The notes under the pieces are model-generated. The model worked only from the letters and a program-made list of their open reading frames with translations, did no database searches and was not told the origin of the DNA. From NCBI GenBank assembly GCA_025361885.1, contig JANYJF010000061.1, positions 1 to 34,965 of the forward strand: a DNA stretch of 34,965 nucleotides, in the 5' to 3' direction. A program made the position numbers and the translations under genes. Shown here piece by piece: positions 24,979-33,039 of the stretch. Each line of letters opens with the position of its first letter. The first letter of the stretch is position 1. The stretch is from Coriobacteriia bacterium (GTDB lineage: Bacteria; Actinomycetota; Coriobacteriia; Anaerosomatales; PALSA-660).

Positions 24979-25236
24979 GTGTCGGTTGCTTCGACTGGAC
25001 TGGTCATGGACATCCGAGGGCTCACGCCGGCGTTGCGGCGGCCGATCGTGTTCACGGTCATCGAGAAGATGCTCGACATCGAGGCGTCCGACTCCCTTGT
25101 CGTCATCTGCGACCACGAGCCCGCCGGTCTCGGATACCAGATAGAGCTGCGCAAAGAGACCAAAGGGCATTTCGAGTTCTTCTACGACCAGCGCCTCGAC
25201 GGTGCCTGGGTCGCGCTCATCCGGCGCAGAGTGTAG
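24979..25236 (+). CDS. DUF2249 domain protein
   Basis: MDIRGLTPALRRPIVFTVIEKMLDIEASDSLVVICDHEPAGLGYQIELRKETKGHFEFFYDQRLDGAWVALIRRRV (sulfur-carrier-like DUF2249 layout). The true start may be ATG 25006. Confidence 0.8.
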   Translation: MSVASTGLVMDIRGLTPALRRPIVFTVIEKMLDIEASDSLVVICDHEPAGLGYQIELRKETKGHFEFFYDQRLDGAWVALIRRRV

Positions 25237-25248
25237 CCGGACCCGCGA

Positions 25249-25938
25249 TCAGTCCTCGATGAGCCGTGGCAGGAGAGCAGCCAGGTCCGTGAGGTCTCCC
25301 GACCAGTCGGCGTGCACGCCGACGTCCCCGCCCACGTAGAACGTGCGCATGCCCACGTCCGCGGCCGCCAGATCCAGCGAGCGGTCGTCGCCCACCATGA
25401 TGCATCGGAGAGGATCCACCCCGATGATGGCCGCGGTTTCCAAGAAGTAGGCCGGGTCGGGCTTGCACGAGTGCATGAGCTCGTAGGAGGTCACGACAGG
25501 GAGGTCCAGGTCGTCGAGACCCGCCCATGCCAGACGCGTACGCTGAGCTGTCTGAGGGAAGATCGGATTCGTCGCGATCGCGACGCGCACCCCGAGGCCC
25601 AGCGCCGTCTCCACCGCCTGTCTTGCTCCACGGTGCGGGCCTTCGCCATCGCGGAGGGTGGGGAAGACCTCCCGGTAGAACCGCTCGAAGACAGGCCAGT
25701 GCTCGTCGAGATCGAGGCCCGTCCGGGCCAGGAAGTCCTCGTAGAATACTTCGCGGTTCGTCCGTGCGGGGTGCGGCTCCTGCATAGCTGTGGTGGACTG
25801 GAGGATCGCCGGCATGACGTCGACTCCCGGGAAATTCGCGGCCGCGGCGGCTCCGATGCCCGCGAAGTAGCGCCGCAGGAACGAGCTCAAGTCGATGTCG
25901 AGGAGAGTGCCGTCCATGTCGAAGAGGATGCCGCGCAC
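25249..25938 (-). CDS. HAD family hydrolase
   Basis: RGILFDMDGTLLDIDLS (motif I), VRVAIATNPIF (motif II), CKPDPAYFLETA...CIMVGDDRSLDLAAADVGMRTFYV (motifs III/IV). GTG start with AAAGGGAG. Confidence 0.9.
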   Translation of the reverse strand: MRGILFDMDGTLLDIDLSSFLRRYFAGIGAAAAANFPGVDVMPAILQSTTAMQEPHPARTNREVFYEDFLARTGLDLDEHWPVFERFYREVFPTLRDGEGPHRGARQAVETALGLGVRVAIATNPIFPQTAQRTRLAWAGLDDLDLPVVTSYELMHSCKPDPAYFLETAAIIGVDPLRCIMVGDDRSLDLAAADVGMRTFYVGGDVGVHADWSGDLTDLAALLPRLIED

Positions 25939-26098
25939 AGTGGCGCTCCCTTTGCTCGTCGGGCGGGCGGGGCGGGATCCGATCGTAGCACGGCGCCGGA
26001 CGACCGACGGTTGCTCGGATGGTCTCGTCACTCACCGGCGTGGCAAGTGTGCCATTCTGTATCTCAAGTCACACTTCGGCTGGGACGATAAGGTGCGT

Positions 26099-26794
26099 AT
26101 GAACAACCAGTCACGAGCTGCCGCGATCGCCAAGTTGCGCAGCCTCCCGCTCTTCTCCGAACTCGGTGACGACGAGATCGCCACACTCGCCGGCATGGTC
26201 ACCTACCGGCGCATTCCCAAGGGCGCCTTCATCGTCACGCAGAACGAGCGCGGCGGCAGCATGTACCTGCTTGTCAGCGGCCGGGTCAAAGTGTCGCTCG
26301 CGTCGCCGGACGGCAAGGAGCTGGCGCTCAACTACCTGGAGGCGCCAGGCCATTTCGGCGAGATGAGCCTCGTCGACTCGGAACCACGCAGCGCTGACGT
26401 CATCGCGGTCAGCGACGTGGAGGTCTTCGCACTCGAATCCAGGGACCTCGCGGCGGCCATACAAGTGCAGCCCAAACTGGCGCTCTCGCTCATCGCGACG
26501 CTGTCCCGGCGTCTTCGCCAGACGATCGCCAGACTCGAGGACATGGCGTTCCACGACGCCACCCATCGCGTGATGCGCGTGCTGCTCAACGTGGCCACCG
26601 CCAGCTATGAGGCGCGGGGACTGCCGGTCATCGCCGGTCTGACGCACTACGAGATCGCGACGCTGGCGGGCACGTCCCGCGAGACCGCGAGCCGCATCAT
26701 CTCGAGCCTGGTGAAGGAAGGCGTGCTGGCCACCAAGGGGCGGCGCATCGTGGTGGACCTGTTCCAGCTCAGGGAGCGTCTCGAGGCCGAGTAG
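26099..26794 (+). CDS. Crp/Fnr family transcriptional regulator
   Basis: Cyclic-nucleotide-binding-like LPLFSELGDDEIATLAGMV...GSMYLLVSGRVKVSLASPDGKEL...GHFGEMSLVDSEPRSADV, then HTH LTHYEIATLAGTSRETASRIISSLVKEGVL. Confidence 0.93.
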   Translation: MNNQSRAAAIAKLRSLPLFSELGDDEIATLAGMVTYRRIPKGAFIVTQNERGGSMYLLVSGRVKVSLASPDGKELALNYLEAPGHFGEMSLVDSEPRSADVIAVSDVEVFALESRDLAAAIQVQPKLALSLIATLSRRLRQTIARLEDMAFHDATHRVMRVLLNVATASYEARGLPVIAGLTHYEIATLAGTSRETASRIISSLVKEGVLATKGRRIVVDLFQLRERLEAE

Positions 26795-27033
26795 AAGGCC
26801 CGGCGACCCGCTCCAACCCCCTTGCGAGATCTGCGCCGAATGCTTCGTCGTCCGCTCGGCCGTCGAGCACGGAGTGTGATGTTCGACGTGCCGAACGGTA
26901 TCCTTCCAGCGACGAAAGGGACCGTCTGTCCGACTCCCTGGTAGTCGGTGACGCCCGTCACCGCTGAGACCGCACGATGCGCCGATGTCCTGTGCAAGTC
27001 GGGGAGGATCCCGCGAGCGGAAGGTACGAGGCG

Positions 27034-27426
27034 ATGGCTGCAAGGACGCGGACGGCGATGAGGGTGTGCATGATGGCGCTGATGCTCGTGGTGCTCGTGC
27101 CCTCCGTCGCGCACGCCGCCGACTCCGTGGCGCACAGCACGGTCGCCGGTCGAGTCTCGGGTTTGCAGATCGCGCAGCAGATCCTCGGACAGCTCAGGGG
27201 CGTGCAGCTGGGCTCGGGCGATGCGACCGTGGCGATGGATGTCGGGGGGCATACGCAGCCGGTGCGCATCGACTACAGCTCTCTTGTGGGAGCGGCGGGG
27301 CCGACCGGCGGCGCGACCGGAGCCGGCGGTATCGGCGGTCTGGCACGGCTCTTCGCGATCCCTGTGGCAGGCGGCGTCTTCCTCAAGCTGGCCAGCCTCC
27401 TGTCTCGCCTGCATGGCCGAGGGTAG
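27034..27426 (+). CDS. Putative secreted or membrane-anchored protein, unknown function
   Basis: MAARTRTAMRVCMMALMLVVLVPSVAHAADS signal peptide; C-terminal hydrophobic Gly/Ala-rich segment; SD GGAAGG. Confidence 0.6.
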   Translation: MAARTRTAMRVCMMALMLVVLVPSVAHAADSVAHSTVAGRVSGLQIAQQILGQLRGVQLGSGDATVAMDVGGHTQPVRIDYSSLVGAAGPTGGATGAGGIGGLARLFAIPVAGGVFLKLASLLSRLHGRG

Positions 27427-27527
27427 AGACCGCCCCGTCCTTCTCCTCCGCCGGTTTCGGGCTTGCTGACCGCGGTGATAATCCGTGCAGACCGGCAGGT
27501 CCGTTGACCACCATCGGGAGGAAGACG

Positions 27528-27755
27528 ATGAAGGAGTTCACCACCGCAGAGATCGCGAAGTTCGACGGCCGCAAAGGCCAACCGGCGTATGTGGCCTACA
27601 AGGGCACCGTCTACGACGTGTCCGGAAGCGGCATGTGGGGAGAAGGCGACCACGGCGGCTTCCATCAGGCGGGCGCCGACCTCACGGTCGAGCACGATGA
27701 CGCGCCTCACGACGTGCTCGTGGTTGACTTCCCCGTGGTCGGGACGCTCGTGTAG
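27528..27755 (+). CDS. Cytochrome b5-like heme/steroid-binding domain protein
   Basis: MKEFTTAEIAKFDGRKGQPAYVAYKGTVYDVSGSGMWGEGDHGGFHQAGADLTVEHDDAPHDVLVVDFPVVGTLV. Confidence 0.88.
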   Translation: MKEFTTAEIAKFDGRKGQPAYVAYKGTVYDVSGSGMWGEGDHGGFHQAGADLTVEHDDAPHDVLVVDFPVVGTLV

Positions 27756-27794
27756 TGCACCTCGGCCGAGGCGGCGGGAACCACCTGGATAGCA

Positions 27795-27834
27795 GCGAAG
27801 AGACCCGGCCCGACAGGGGGCCGGGTCTCTTCGC
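27795..27834. terminator. Bidirectional terminator between convergent cyt b5-like and RlmD-like genes
   Basis: GCGAAGAGACCCGGCC...GGCCGGGTCTCTTCGC, perfect 16-bp stem; A/T-rich stem base on both sides. Confidence 0.8.
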
Positions 27835-27883
27835 GTCCGGGTCCCCGAGCGCGTTCCAAGGCAGCGTGCGCGGCGTCGGCGGG

Positions 27884-29215
27884 TCAGGCACCTGTCCTGT
27901 CGAACACGGCCACCGTCTCAACGTGGTAGGTCTGCGGGAACATGTCGATGGGGGTGGCGCGTACCGGAACGTAGCCGGCGGCCACCATCCGGGCGGCGTC
28001 GCGCGCCAGGGTCGCCGGGTCGCACGAGACGTAGGCGATGCGGCGGGCGCCGGTAGCGAGCAGAGCGTCGAGGGCCTCGGGTCGCATCCCCGCGCGCGGC
28101 GGATCGACGACAGCCAGGTCGAACTTGCCCAGTTCAGCGAGCGCGCGGGTGGCGTCGCCCGGGGCGACGTCGGCGTACACGCCGTTGGTCTCGAGGTTCG
28201 CACGAAGGTCGCGGATGGCGTGCCCGTTCTGCTCGACCGCGACGACGGAGCCGGCCGCCTCCGCCAGCGGGAGTGTGAACGTGCCCACGCCCGAGAACAA
28301 GTCGAGCACGCGGTCCGAGCCGTCTGGCTGGAGAGCCTCGGTCACCAGCGCGATGAGAGCCTCGGCGCCAGCGGTGTTCACCTGGAAGAACGACGGTGCG
28401 GACACGCGGTACTCGAAGTCGCCGATCACCTCGCGCCACGTGCCGGATCCGGACAGGACCTCGACGCCGCGAACGTCGCGCGCCTTGTCCTCGCCCGAGG
28501 CCAGCACCCGGGTCAGAGTCGACGAGCGCACCGCGGCACCGAGGGTCTTGGCGACCATCGCGCGCGGGAACGGACCCGGCTGCGCCCAGAGGTCCACCTC
28601 GATGTCGGAGGTGTGGGCCGCCGACCGGACGTGGACGCGGCGCAGTGCCAGATCCATGCCGCGTGAGAGGTAGCGAAGGGCTCCCGTCAGCGCCTTCGGG
28701 TAGGCGCGGCACTTCTCAGGCATGAGCATGCACGCGTCGATCGGAACGAGCCGCTCTTCCATTCGGGCCATCAGTCCCAGTAGCAGGGCACCCGACGGGG
28801 CGGCTCCGACCGACAGCTCGATCTTGTTGCGATAGCCGTACGCACGCCCGACCGAGACGCATTCGAGGACTTCCATGTCCGGCAGCTTCGCGATGCGGCG
28901 GAACGTCTCCGCCACCATCTGGCGCTTGGAGGCGGCTTGGACTTCGTGGGAGACGTGCTGCCACTGGCATCCGCCGCACTCCCCGAAATACGGACAGGGC
29001 GGCTTGCGACGGTCGGCGGAAGGATCCACGACCTCGCTGAGGGTGGCTTCCGCCCAGCGGCCGTGATCGGCCGTGATCACCGCGTCCACGACGTCTCCGG
29101 GACATGTGCCTTGGACGAACACGGCTTCGCCTTCGGGTGAGCGGCCGACTCCCGCGCCTCCGTGGGCGAGGCTGTCTATATGAAGGCGGACGGTATCAGT
29201 CACGGTTGACTCCAA
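27884..29215 (-). CDS. rlmD: 23S rRNA (uracil-C5)-methyltransferase, RlmD/RumA family (TrmA-like)
   Basis: TRAM-like N-terminus (RLHIDSLAHGGAGVGRSPEGEAVFVQGTCPGD), CPYFGECGGCQWQHVSHEVQ Fe-S Cys motif, VLDLFSGVGTFTLPLA, VDPPRAG, YVSCDPATLARD. Confidence 0.92.
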   Translation of the reverse strand: MESTVTDTVRLHIDSLAHGGAGVGRSPEGEAVFVQGTCPGDVVDAVITADHGRWAEATLSEVVDPSADRRKPPCPYFGECGGCQWQHVSHEVQAASKRQMVAETFRRIAKLPDMEVLECVSVGRAYGYRNKIELSVGAAPSGALLLGLMARMEERLVPIDACMLMPEKCRAYPKALTGALRYLSRGMDLALRRVHVRSAAHTSDIEVDLWAQPGPFPRAMVAKTLGAAVRSSTLTRVLASGEDKARDVRGVEVLSGSGTWREVIGDFEYRVSAPSFFQVNTAGAEALIALVTEALQPDGSDRVLDLFSGVGTFTLPLAEAAGSVVAVEQNGHAIRDLRANLETNGVYADVAPGDATRALAELGKFDLAVVDPPRAGMRPEALDALLATGARRIAYVSCDPATLARDAARMVAAGYVPVRATPIDMFPQTYHVETVAVFDRTGA

Positions 29216-29422
29216 AGGCCGAGGACGGGGGCGACGTCACATGATAGACCCCGACGACGAGAGTGGCCGGGGTGGATCCGACGGCAGGCCGTTGAGCGAT
29301 GGCCCGGCAATGACGATATACTCACTCAGTGGCCCGGGTCGACCGGGGCGGCCGTTCCTGCTCGTCACGCTGGGTCGCGCCGCGCCCCGAGGACCGAAGA
29401 CGATCGAGGGGGACTCCCTGCT

Positions 29423-31039
29423 GTGGCAGAGATCAGAGTGCTGATAATCAATGACGACCCGTCGCTGGTGGACACCCTCCAGCGCTTCTTCACCTCACAC
29501 GATCCGGAGATGGACGTGTTCGCCGCGGTGTCCGGTCCTCGCGCCATAGGGATGGCGAGCGCCCGCAAGCCGCATGTGATCATCGTGGACGGCGACATGG
29601 CCGATATCGACGGATACACGCTGACCAAGCAGATCAGACAGGAGGACGGGCTGGGCTCCGTGCCCGTCATCATCCTGGCCGACAAGCCGTCGGAGGCCAC
29701 GGCACTCAAAGCACGCCAGGCGGGTGCCGCGGCGCACATGGCGGACGCGACCGATCCGGGCACCATCATGGACAAGGTGCGAGCCCTCGCGGGCGGCTCG
29801 GGGGCGGCGCCGGCATCGGCGTCCGCGACCACGCTGTCGGACGAGCCGGCGGCCTCGCCCGCAGACGCGCTTTCCAACTACGGCGCGCCGCAGCCCGTCC
29901 CGAGCGGGGGAGCCGCTGCGGAGTTTGCTGGTTCCGTGGCGGCGGGCGTCAAGGTCGGCCAGCCTACCGACGTTCCCCACATCGACGACCTCCTGCGCCT
30001 GATGATCGAGCGCAACGGGTCGGACCTTCACATCACGGTCGGCAGCCCTCCCGGCGTCCGCCAGCGCGGTGAGCTGATGGCCATCGACGGCTACCGTCCT
30101 CTGTCGCCCCGAGACACGCAGGAGATGATCCTCGGGCTGCTGTCCGAGGAGCAGCGTCGCCGTTTCGAGACCGAGCTGGAACTCGACTTCGCCTATTCGA
30201 TCCCGGGCGTGTCACGCTTCCGCGCGAACGTGTTCCAGCAGCGCAACTCCATGGGCGCGGTCTTCCGCGTCATCCCGCTCAAGATCCCGACCATCGAGGA
30301 GCTGCAGCTGCCCAAGGTGTGCAAGTTCCTCGCGGAGCGCCCTCGCGGCCTGGTGCTCGTGACCGGTCCGACCGGCTCGGGCAAGTCGACCACTCTGGCC
30401 GCGATCATCGATCACATCAACACGACGCGCAAGGTCCACATCATCACCATGGAGGACCCGATCGAGTTCATGCACCGCAACAAGATGGCGTACGTCAACC
30501 AGCGCGAGGTCGGCGAGGACACGCACTCCTTCGCGTCGGCGCTCAAGCGGGTCCTGCGGCAGGACCCCGACGTCATCCTGGTCGGCGAGATGCGGGACCT
30601 AGAGACGATCTCCGCGGCGATCACCGCGGCGGAGACCGGCCACCTCGTGTTCGCGACCCTGCACACCACCGGCGGTCCCGAGACCATCGACCGAGTCATC
30701 GATGTCTTCCCCCCGCACCAGCAGCAGCAGGTGCGCATGCAGCTCTCGGGTACGCTCGAGGGGGTCCTGTCGCAGAACCTGTTGCGATCGACCGACGGCA
30801 AGACACGCGTGCTTGCGATGGAGATAATGCTCGGCGTTCCCGCCATCTCCAACTTGATCCGCGAGGGCAAGACCCATCAGATGGCGACGATCATCCAGGG
30901 CGGCGCGAACATCGGCATGCAGACGCTCGACCAGCATCTCAAGAACCTGTGCCAGGCCGGGAAGGTCACCTTCGAGGAGGCCATCTCCAAGGCCAAGGAG
31001 CCGCGCGAGCTCGCCCAGCTCATGGGGCGCAAGATCTAG
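29423..31039 (+). CDS. Receiver-like domain fused to PilT-type (GspE/VirB11 superfamily) ATPase
   Basis: N-term VLIINDDPSLVDTLQRFF...HVIIVDGDMADIDGYTLTKQIRQ; C-term HIDDLLRLMIERNGSDLHITVGSPPGVRQRGEL..., GPTGSGKSTTLAAIIDHIN, ITMEDPIEFMH, LRQDPDVILVGEMRDLETISAAITAAETGHLVFATLHT. Confidence 0.93.
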   Translation: MAEIRVLIINDDPSLVDTLQRFFTSHDPEMDVFAAVSGPRAIGMASARKPHVIIVDGDMADIDGYTLTKQIRQEDGLGSVPVIILADKPSEATALKARQAGAAAHMADATDPGTIMDKVRALAGGSGAAPASASATTLSDEPAASPADALSNYGAPQPVPSGGAAAEFAGSVAAGVKVGQPTDVPHIDDLLRLMIERNGSDLHITVGSPPGVRQRGELMAIDGYRPLSPRDTQEMILGLLSEEQRRRFETELELDFAYSIPGVSRFRANVFQQRNSMGAVFRVIPLKIPTIEELQLPKVCKFLAERPRGLVLVTGPTGSGKSTTLAAIIDHINTTRKVHIITMEDPIEFMHRNKMAYVNQREVGEDTHSFASALKRVLRQDPDVILVGEMRDLETISAAITAAETGHLVFATLHTTGGPETIDRVIDVFPPHQQQQVRMQLSGTLEGVLSQNLLRSTDGKTRVLAMEIMLGVPAISNLIREGKTHQMATIIQGGANIGMQTLDQHLKNLCQAGKVTFEEAISKAKEPRELAQLMGRKI

Positions 31040-31069
31040 CACAGCACACACCGGGCGATCATCGCGGGG

Positions 31070-31090
31070 CCGCGGGCGTCGACGCCGCGG
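31070..31090 (+). terminator. Possible weak terminator hairpin downstream of the PilT-like gene
   Basis: CCGCG-g-GCGTCGACGC-CGCGG, near-palindromic 10-bp stem with one bulge and minimal loop; no T-tract. Confidence 0.25.
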
Positions 31091-31177
31091 TCTCCTGCCG
31101 TGCTTCGGGAATGAATCATGGCGGGCGCGCCGCATGCGAGTGCCCTCTCCCAAACATCGAGGAAGGAGCCGAAGACT

Positions 31178-31606
31178 GTGGACACCATCCGCGTAAGGCA
31201 CGTGGCAGGCCGCCAGTTCACCGGCTGGAACGAACGAGGTCACGGAATCGTGATGGACACACCCCCCGCATACAAAGGCGAGGGCACCGGTCCGCGACCC
31301 TTGGAACTCGTCCTGTATGCCTTGGGCGGATGCACGGCCATGGACGTGGTGAGTATCCTCGAGAAGAAGCGACTCGATATCCGGAGCGTGGATGTCACAG
31401 TCACCGGCGTTCAGCGCGAGGACGACCATCCGCACTACTACGAGCGTGTCAGCGTCGAGTACCTTGTGACCGGTGTGGGCGTTCCCGAAGAGGCCGTCGC
31501 ACGAGCGATCGAGTTGTCCGAGACCAAGTACTGCTCGGTCAAGGGTATGTTCGGCCCCCAGGTCGAGGTCGTCACGAGCTTCCGCGTGGTGGAAGTCACG
31601 TGCTGA
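31178..31606 (+). CDS. OsmC family protein
   Basis: VRHVAGRQFTGWNERGHGIVMDTPPAYKGEGTGPRPLELVLYALGGCTAMDVVSILEKKR...AIELSETKYCSVKGMF. GTG start after GGAAGGAG. Confidence 0.9.
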   Translation: MDTIRVRHVAGRQFTGWNERGHGIVMDTPPAYKGEGTGPRPLELVLYALGGCTAMDVVSILEKKRLDIRSVDVTVTGVQREDDHPHYYERVSVEYLVTGVGVPEEAVARAIELSETKYCSVKGMFGPQVEVVTSFRVVEVTC

Positions 31607-31652
31607 CGTCCATCGTGTGCCGCCGCACTCGTGTACCCGAAGAGGGTGCCGT

Positions 31653-32351
31653 GTGACCGACTGCCTCGTCATGCCCGTCTACAACGAAGCGCCCACCGTG
31701 ACGAGCGTACTGGACGCTGTGCGGCACTACTACGACGGCGTGGTGGTGCTGGTCGACGACGGGTCGACGGACGAGACGGCCGTCATCCTGGCCGCCCGCG
31801 ACGACGTCCAGGTGATCACGCACCCTGTCAACGAGGGCTATGGCCAGTCGCTCATCGACGGAGCGCGTGCCGCACAGGCGGCGGGGGCGTCGCGGCTCGT
31901 GACCATGGACGTCGACGGGCAGCATGAGCCGGCACGCATCCCCGAGTTCCTTGAGGCGCTCTCCGGCGGCGTGGACATCGTGTCCGGGTCGCGTTACCTG
32001 CCCGCGAGCGTGCAGGCGGGCATCGCCCCGCCGGACCGAGCCGACATCAACCGGCGCATCACCGACACCATCAACGCGACGACGGGCTGGGGTCTCAGCG
32101 ACGCATTCTGCGGATTCAAGGCCTATCGCCTCTCGTCGCTGTCCGGTATCACCCTGAGCGAGCGCGGTTACGCCATGCCACTGGAGCTGTGGGCGAAGGC
32201 GTGGCGGCGCGGCCTGGTGGTGCGCGAGGCGCCGGTGGAGCGCATCTACTTCGACCACGACCGGTCGTTCGGCGAGGATCTCGACGACCCGGTCAAGCGG
32301 TACTCCTACTACATGCGGGTGTGGGAACGCGCCCTCGACGAGGAGGACTGA
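31653..32351 (+). CDS. Glycosyltransferase family 2 protein
   Basis: CLVMPVYNEAPTVTSVLDAVRHYYDGVVVLVDDGSTDET...THPVNEGYGQSLIDGARAAQ...VTMDVDGQHEPARIPEFLEAL (GT-A fold, DxD). Confidence 0.92.
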   Translation: MTDCLVMPVYNEAPTVTSVLDAVRHYYDGVVVLVDDGSTDETAVILAARDDVQVITHPVNEGYGQSLIDGARAAQAAGASRLVTMDVDGQHEPARIPEFLEALSGGVDIVSGSRYLPASVQAGIAPPDRADINRRITDTINATTGWGLSDAFCGFKAYRLSSLSGITLSERGYAMPLELWAKAWRRGLVVREAPVERIYFDHDRSFGEDLDDPVKRYSYYMRVWERALDEED

Positions 32352-32358
32352 TCGAGCA

Positions 32359-33039
32359 GTGTTCGACATCATTGCCGTGGGGGCTCACCCCGACGACGTA
32401 GAGATCGGCATGGGCGGCACCGTGGCCGGACTGGTCCGGCAGGGGATGAGCGTCCTGATCGTGGACCTCACCGATGGCGAGCCGACGCCCTTCGGCACCA
32501 GGGAGACCCGTGCGGCCGAGTCGAAGGCGGCGGCGTCCGTACTCGGCGCGCAGCGGCTGACGATGACGCTCCCGAACCGCGAGTTGTTCGACACCGTGGA
32601 CGCGCGAAAGATGCTGGCCGAGGTCATCCGCGCGCACAAGCCGCGCGTACTGTTCGCACCGTATCCGATCGACTCGCATCCGGATCACGTCGCTGCGGCG
32701 GCGATATGCGAGGCTGCGCGGTTCTACGGCAAGTTCGTGAAGACGGACATGCGCGGCGAGCCCCATTTCGTGCCCCGCCTCTACCACTATTTCGCCGTAC
32801 ATCTGCGGATGGTGGCCAAGCCATCCTTCATCGTGGACGTCAGCGAGGACATGCCCAAGAAGATGGATGCGTTGGCCTGTTACGAGTCGCAGTTCTCGGC
32901 CAACGATCGCAACACCGGCGTGCTCGACTGGGTGCGCGGTCAGTCTGCCGTTTGGGGCGGCGCGATCGGTCGGTCTGCGGGCGAGCCGTTCCTGTGCCGC
33001 GAGGAGATCGGCGTGCGCTCGGTCGGTGATCTGCTGTGA
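32359..33039 (+). CDS. PIG-L family deacetylase, BshB1-like
   Basis: IIAVGAHPDDVEIGMGGTVAGLVRQGMSVLIVDLTDGEPTPFGTRETRAAESKAAASVLGAQRLTMTLPNRELFD...YPIDSHPDHVAAAAIC (AHPDDxE zinc site). Confidence 0.88.
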   Translation: MFDIIAVGAHPDDVEIGMGGTVAGLVRQGMSVLIVDLTDGEPTPFGTRETRAAESKAAASVLGAQRLTMTLPNRELFDTVDARKMLAEVIRAHKPRVLFAPYPIDSHPDHVAAAAICEAARFYGKFVKTDMRGEPHFVPRLYHYFAVHLRMVAKPSFIVDVSEDMPKKMDALACYESQFSANDRNTGVLDWVRGQSAVWGGAIGRSAGEPFLCREEIGVRSVGDLL

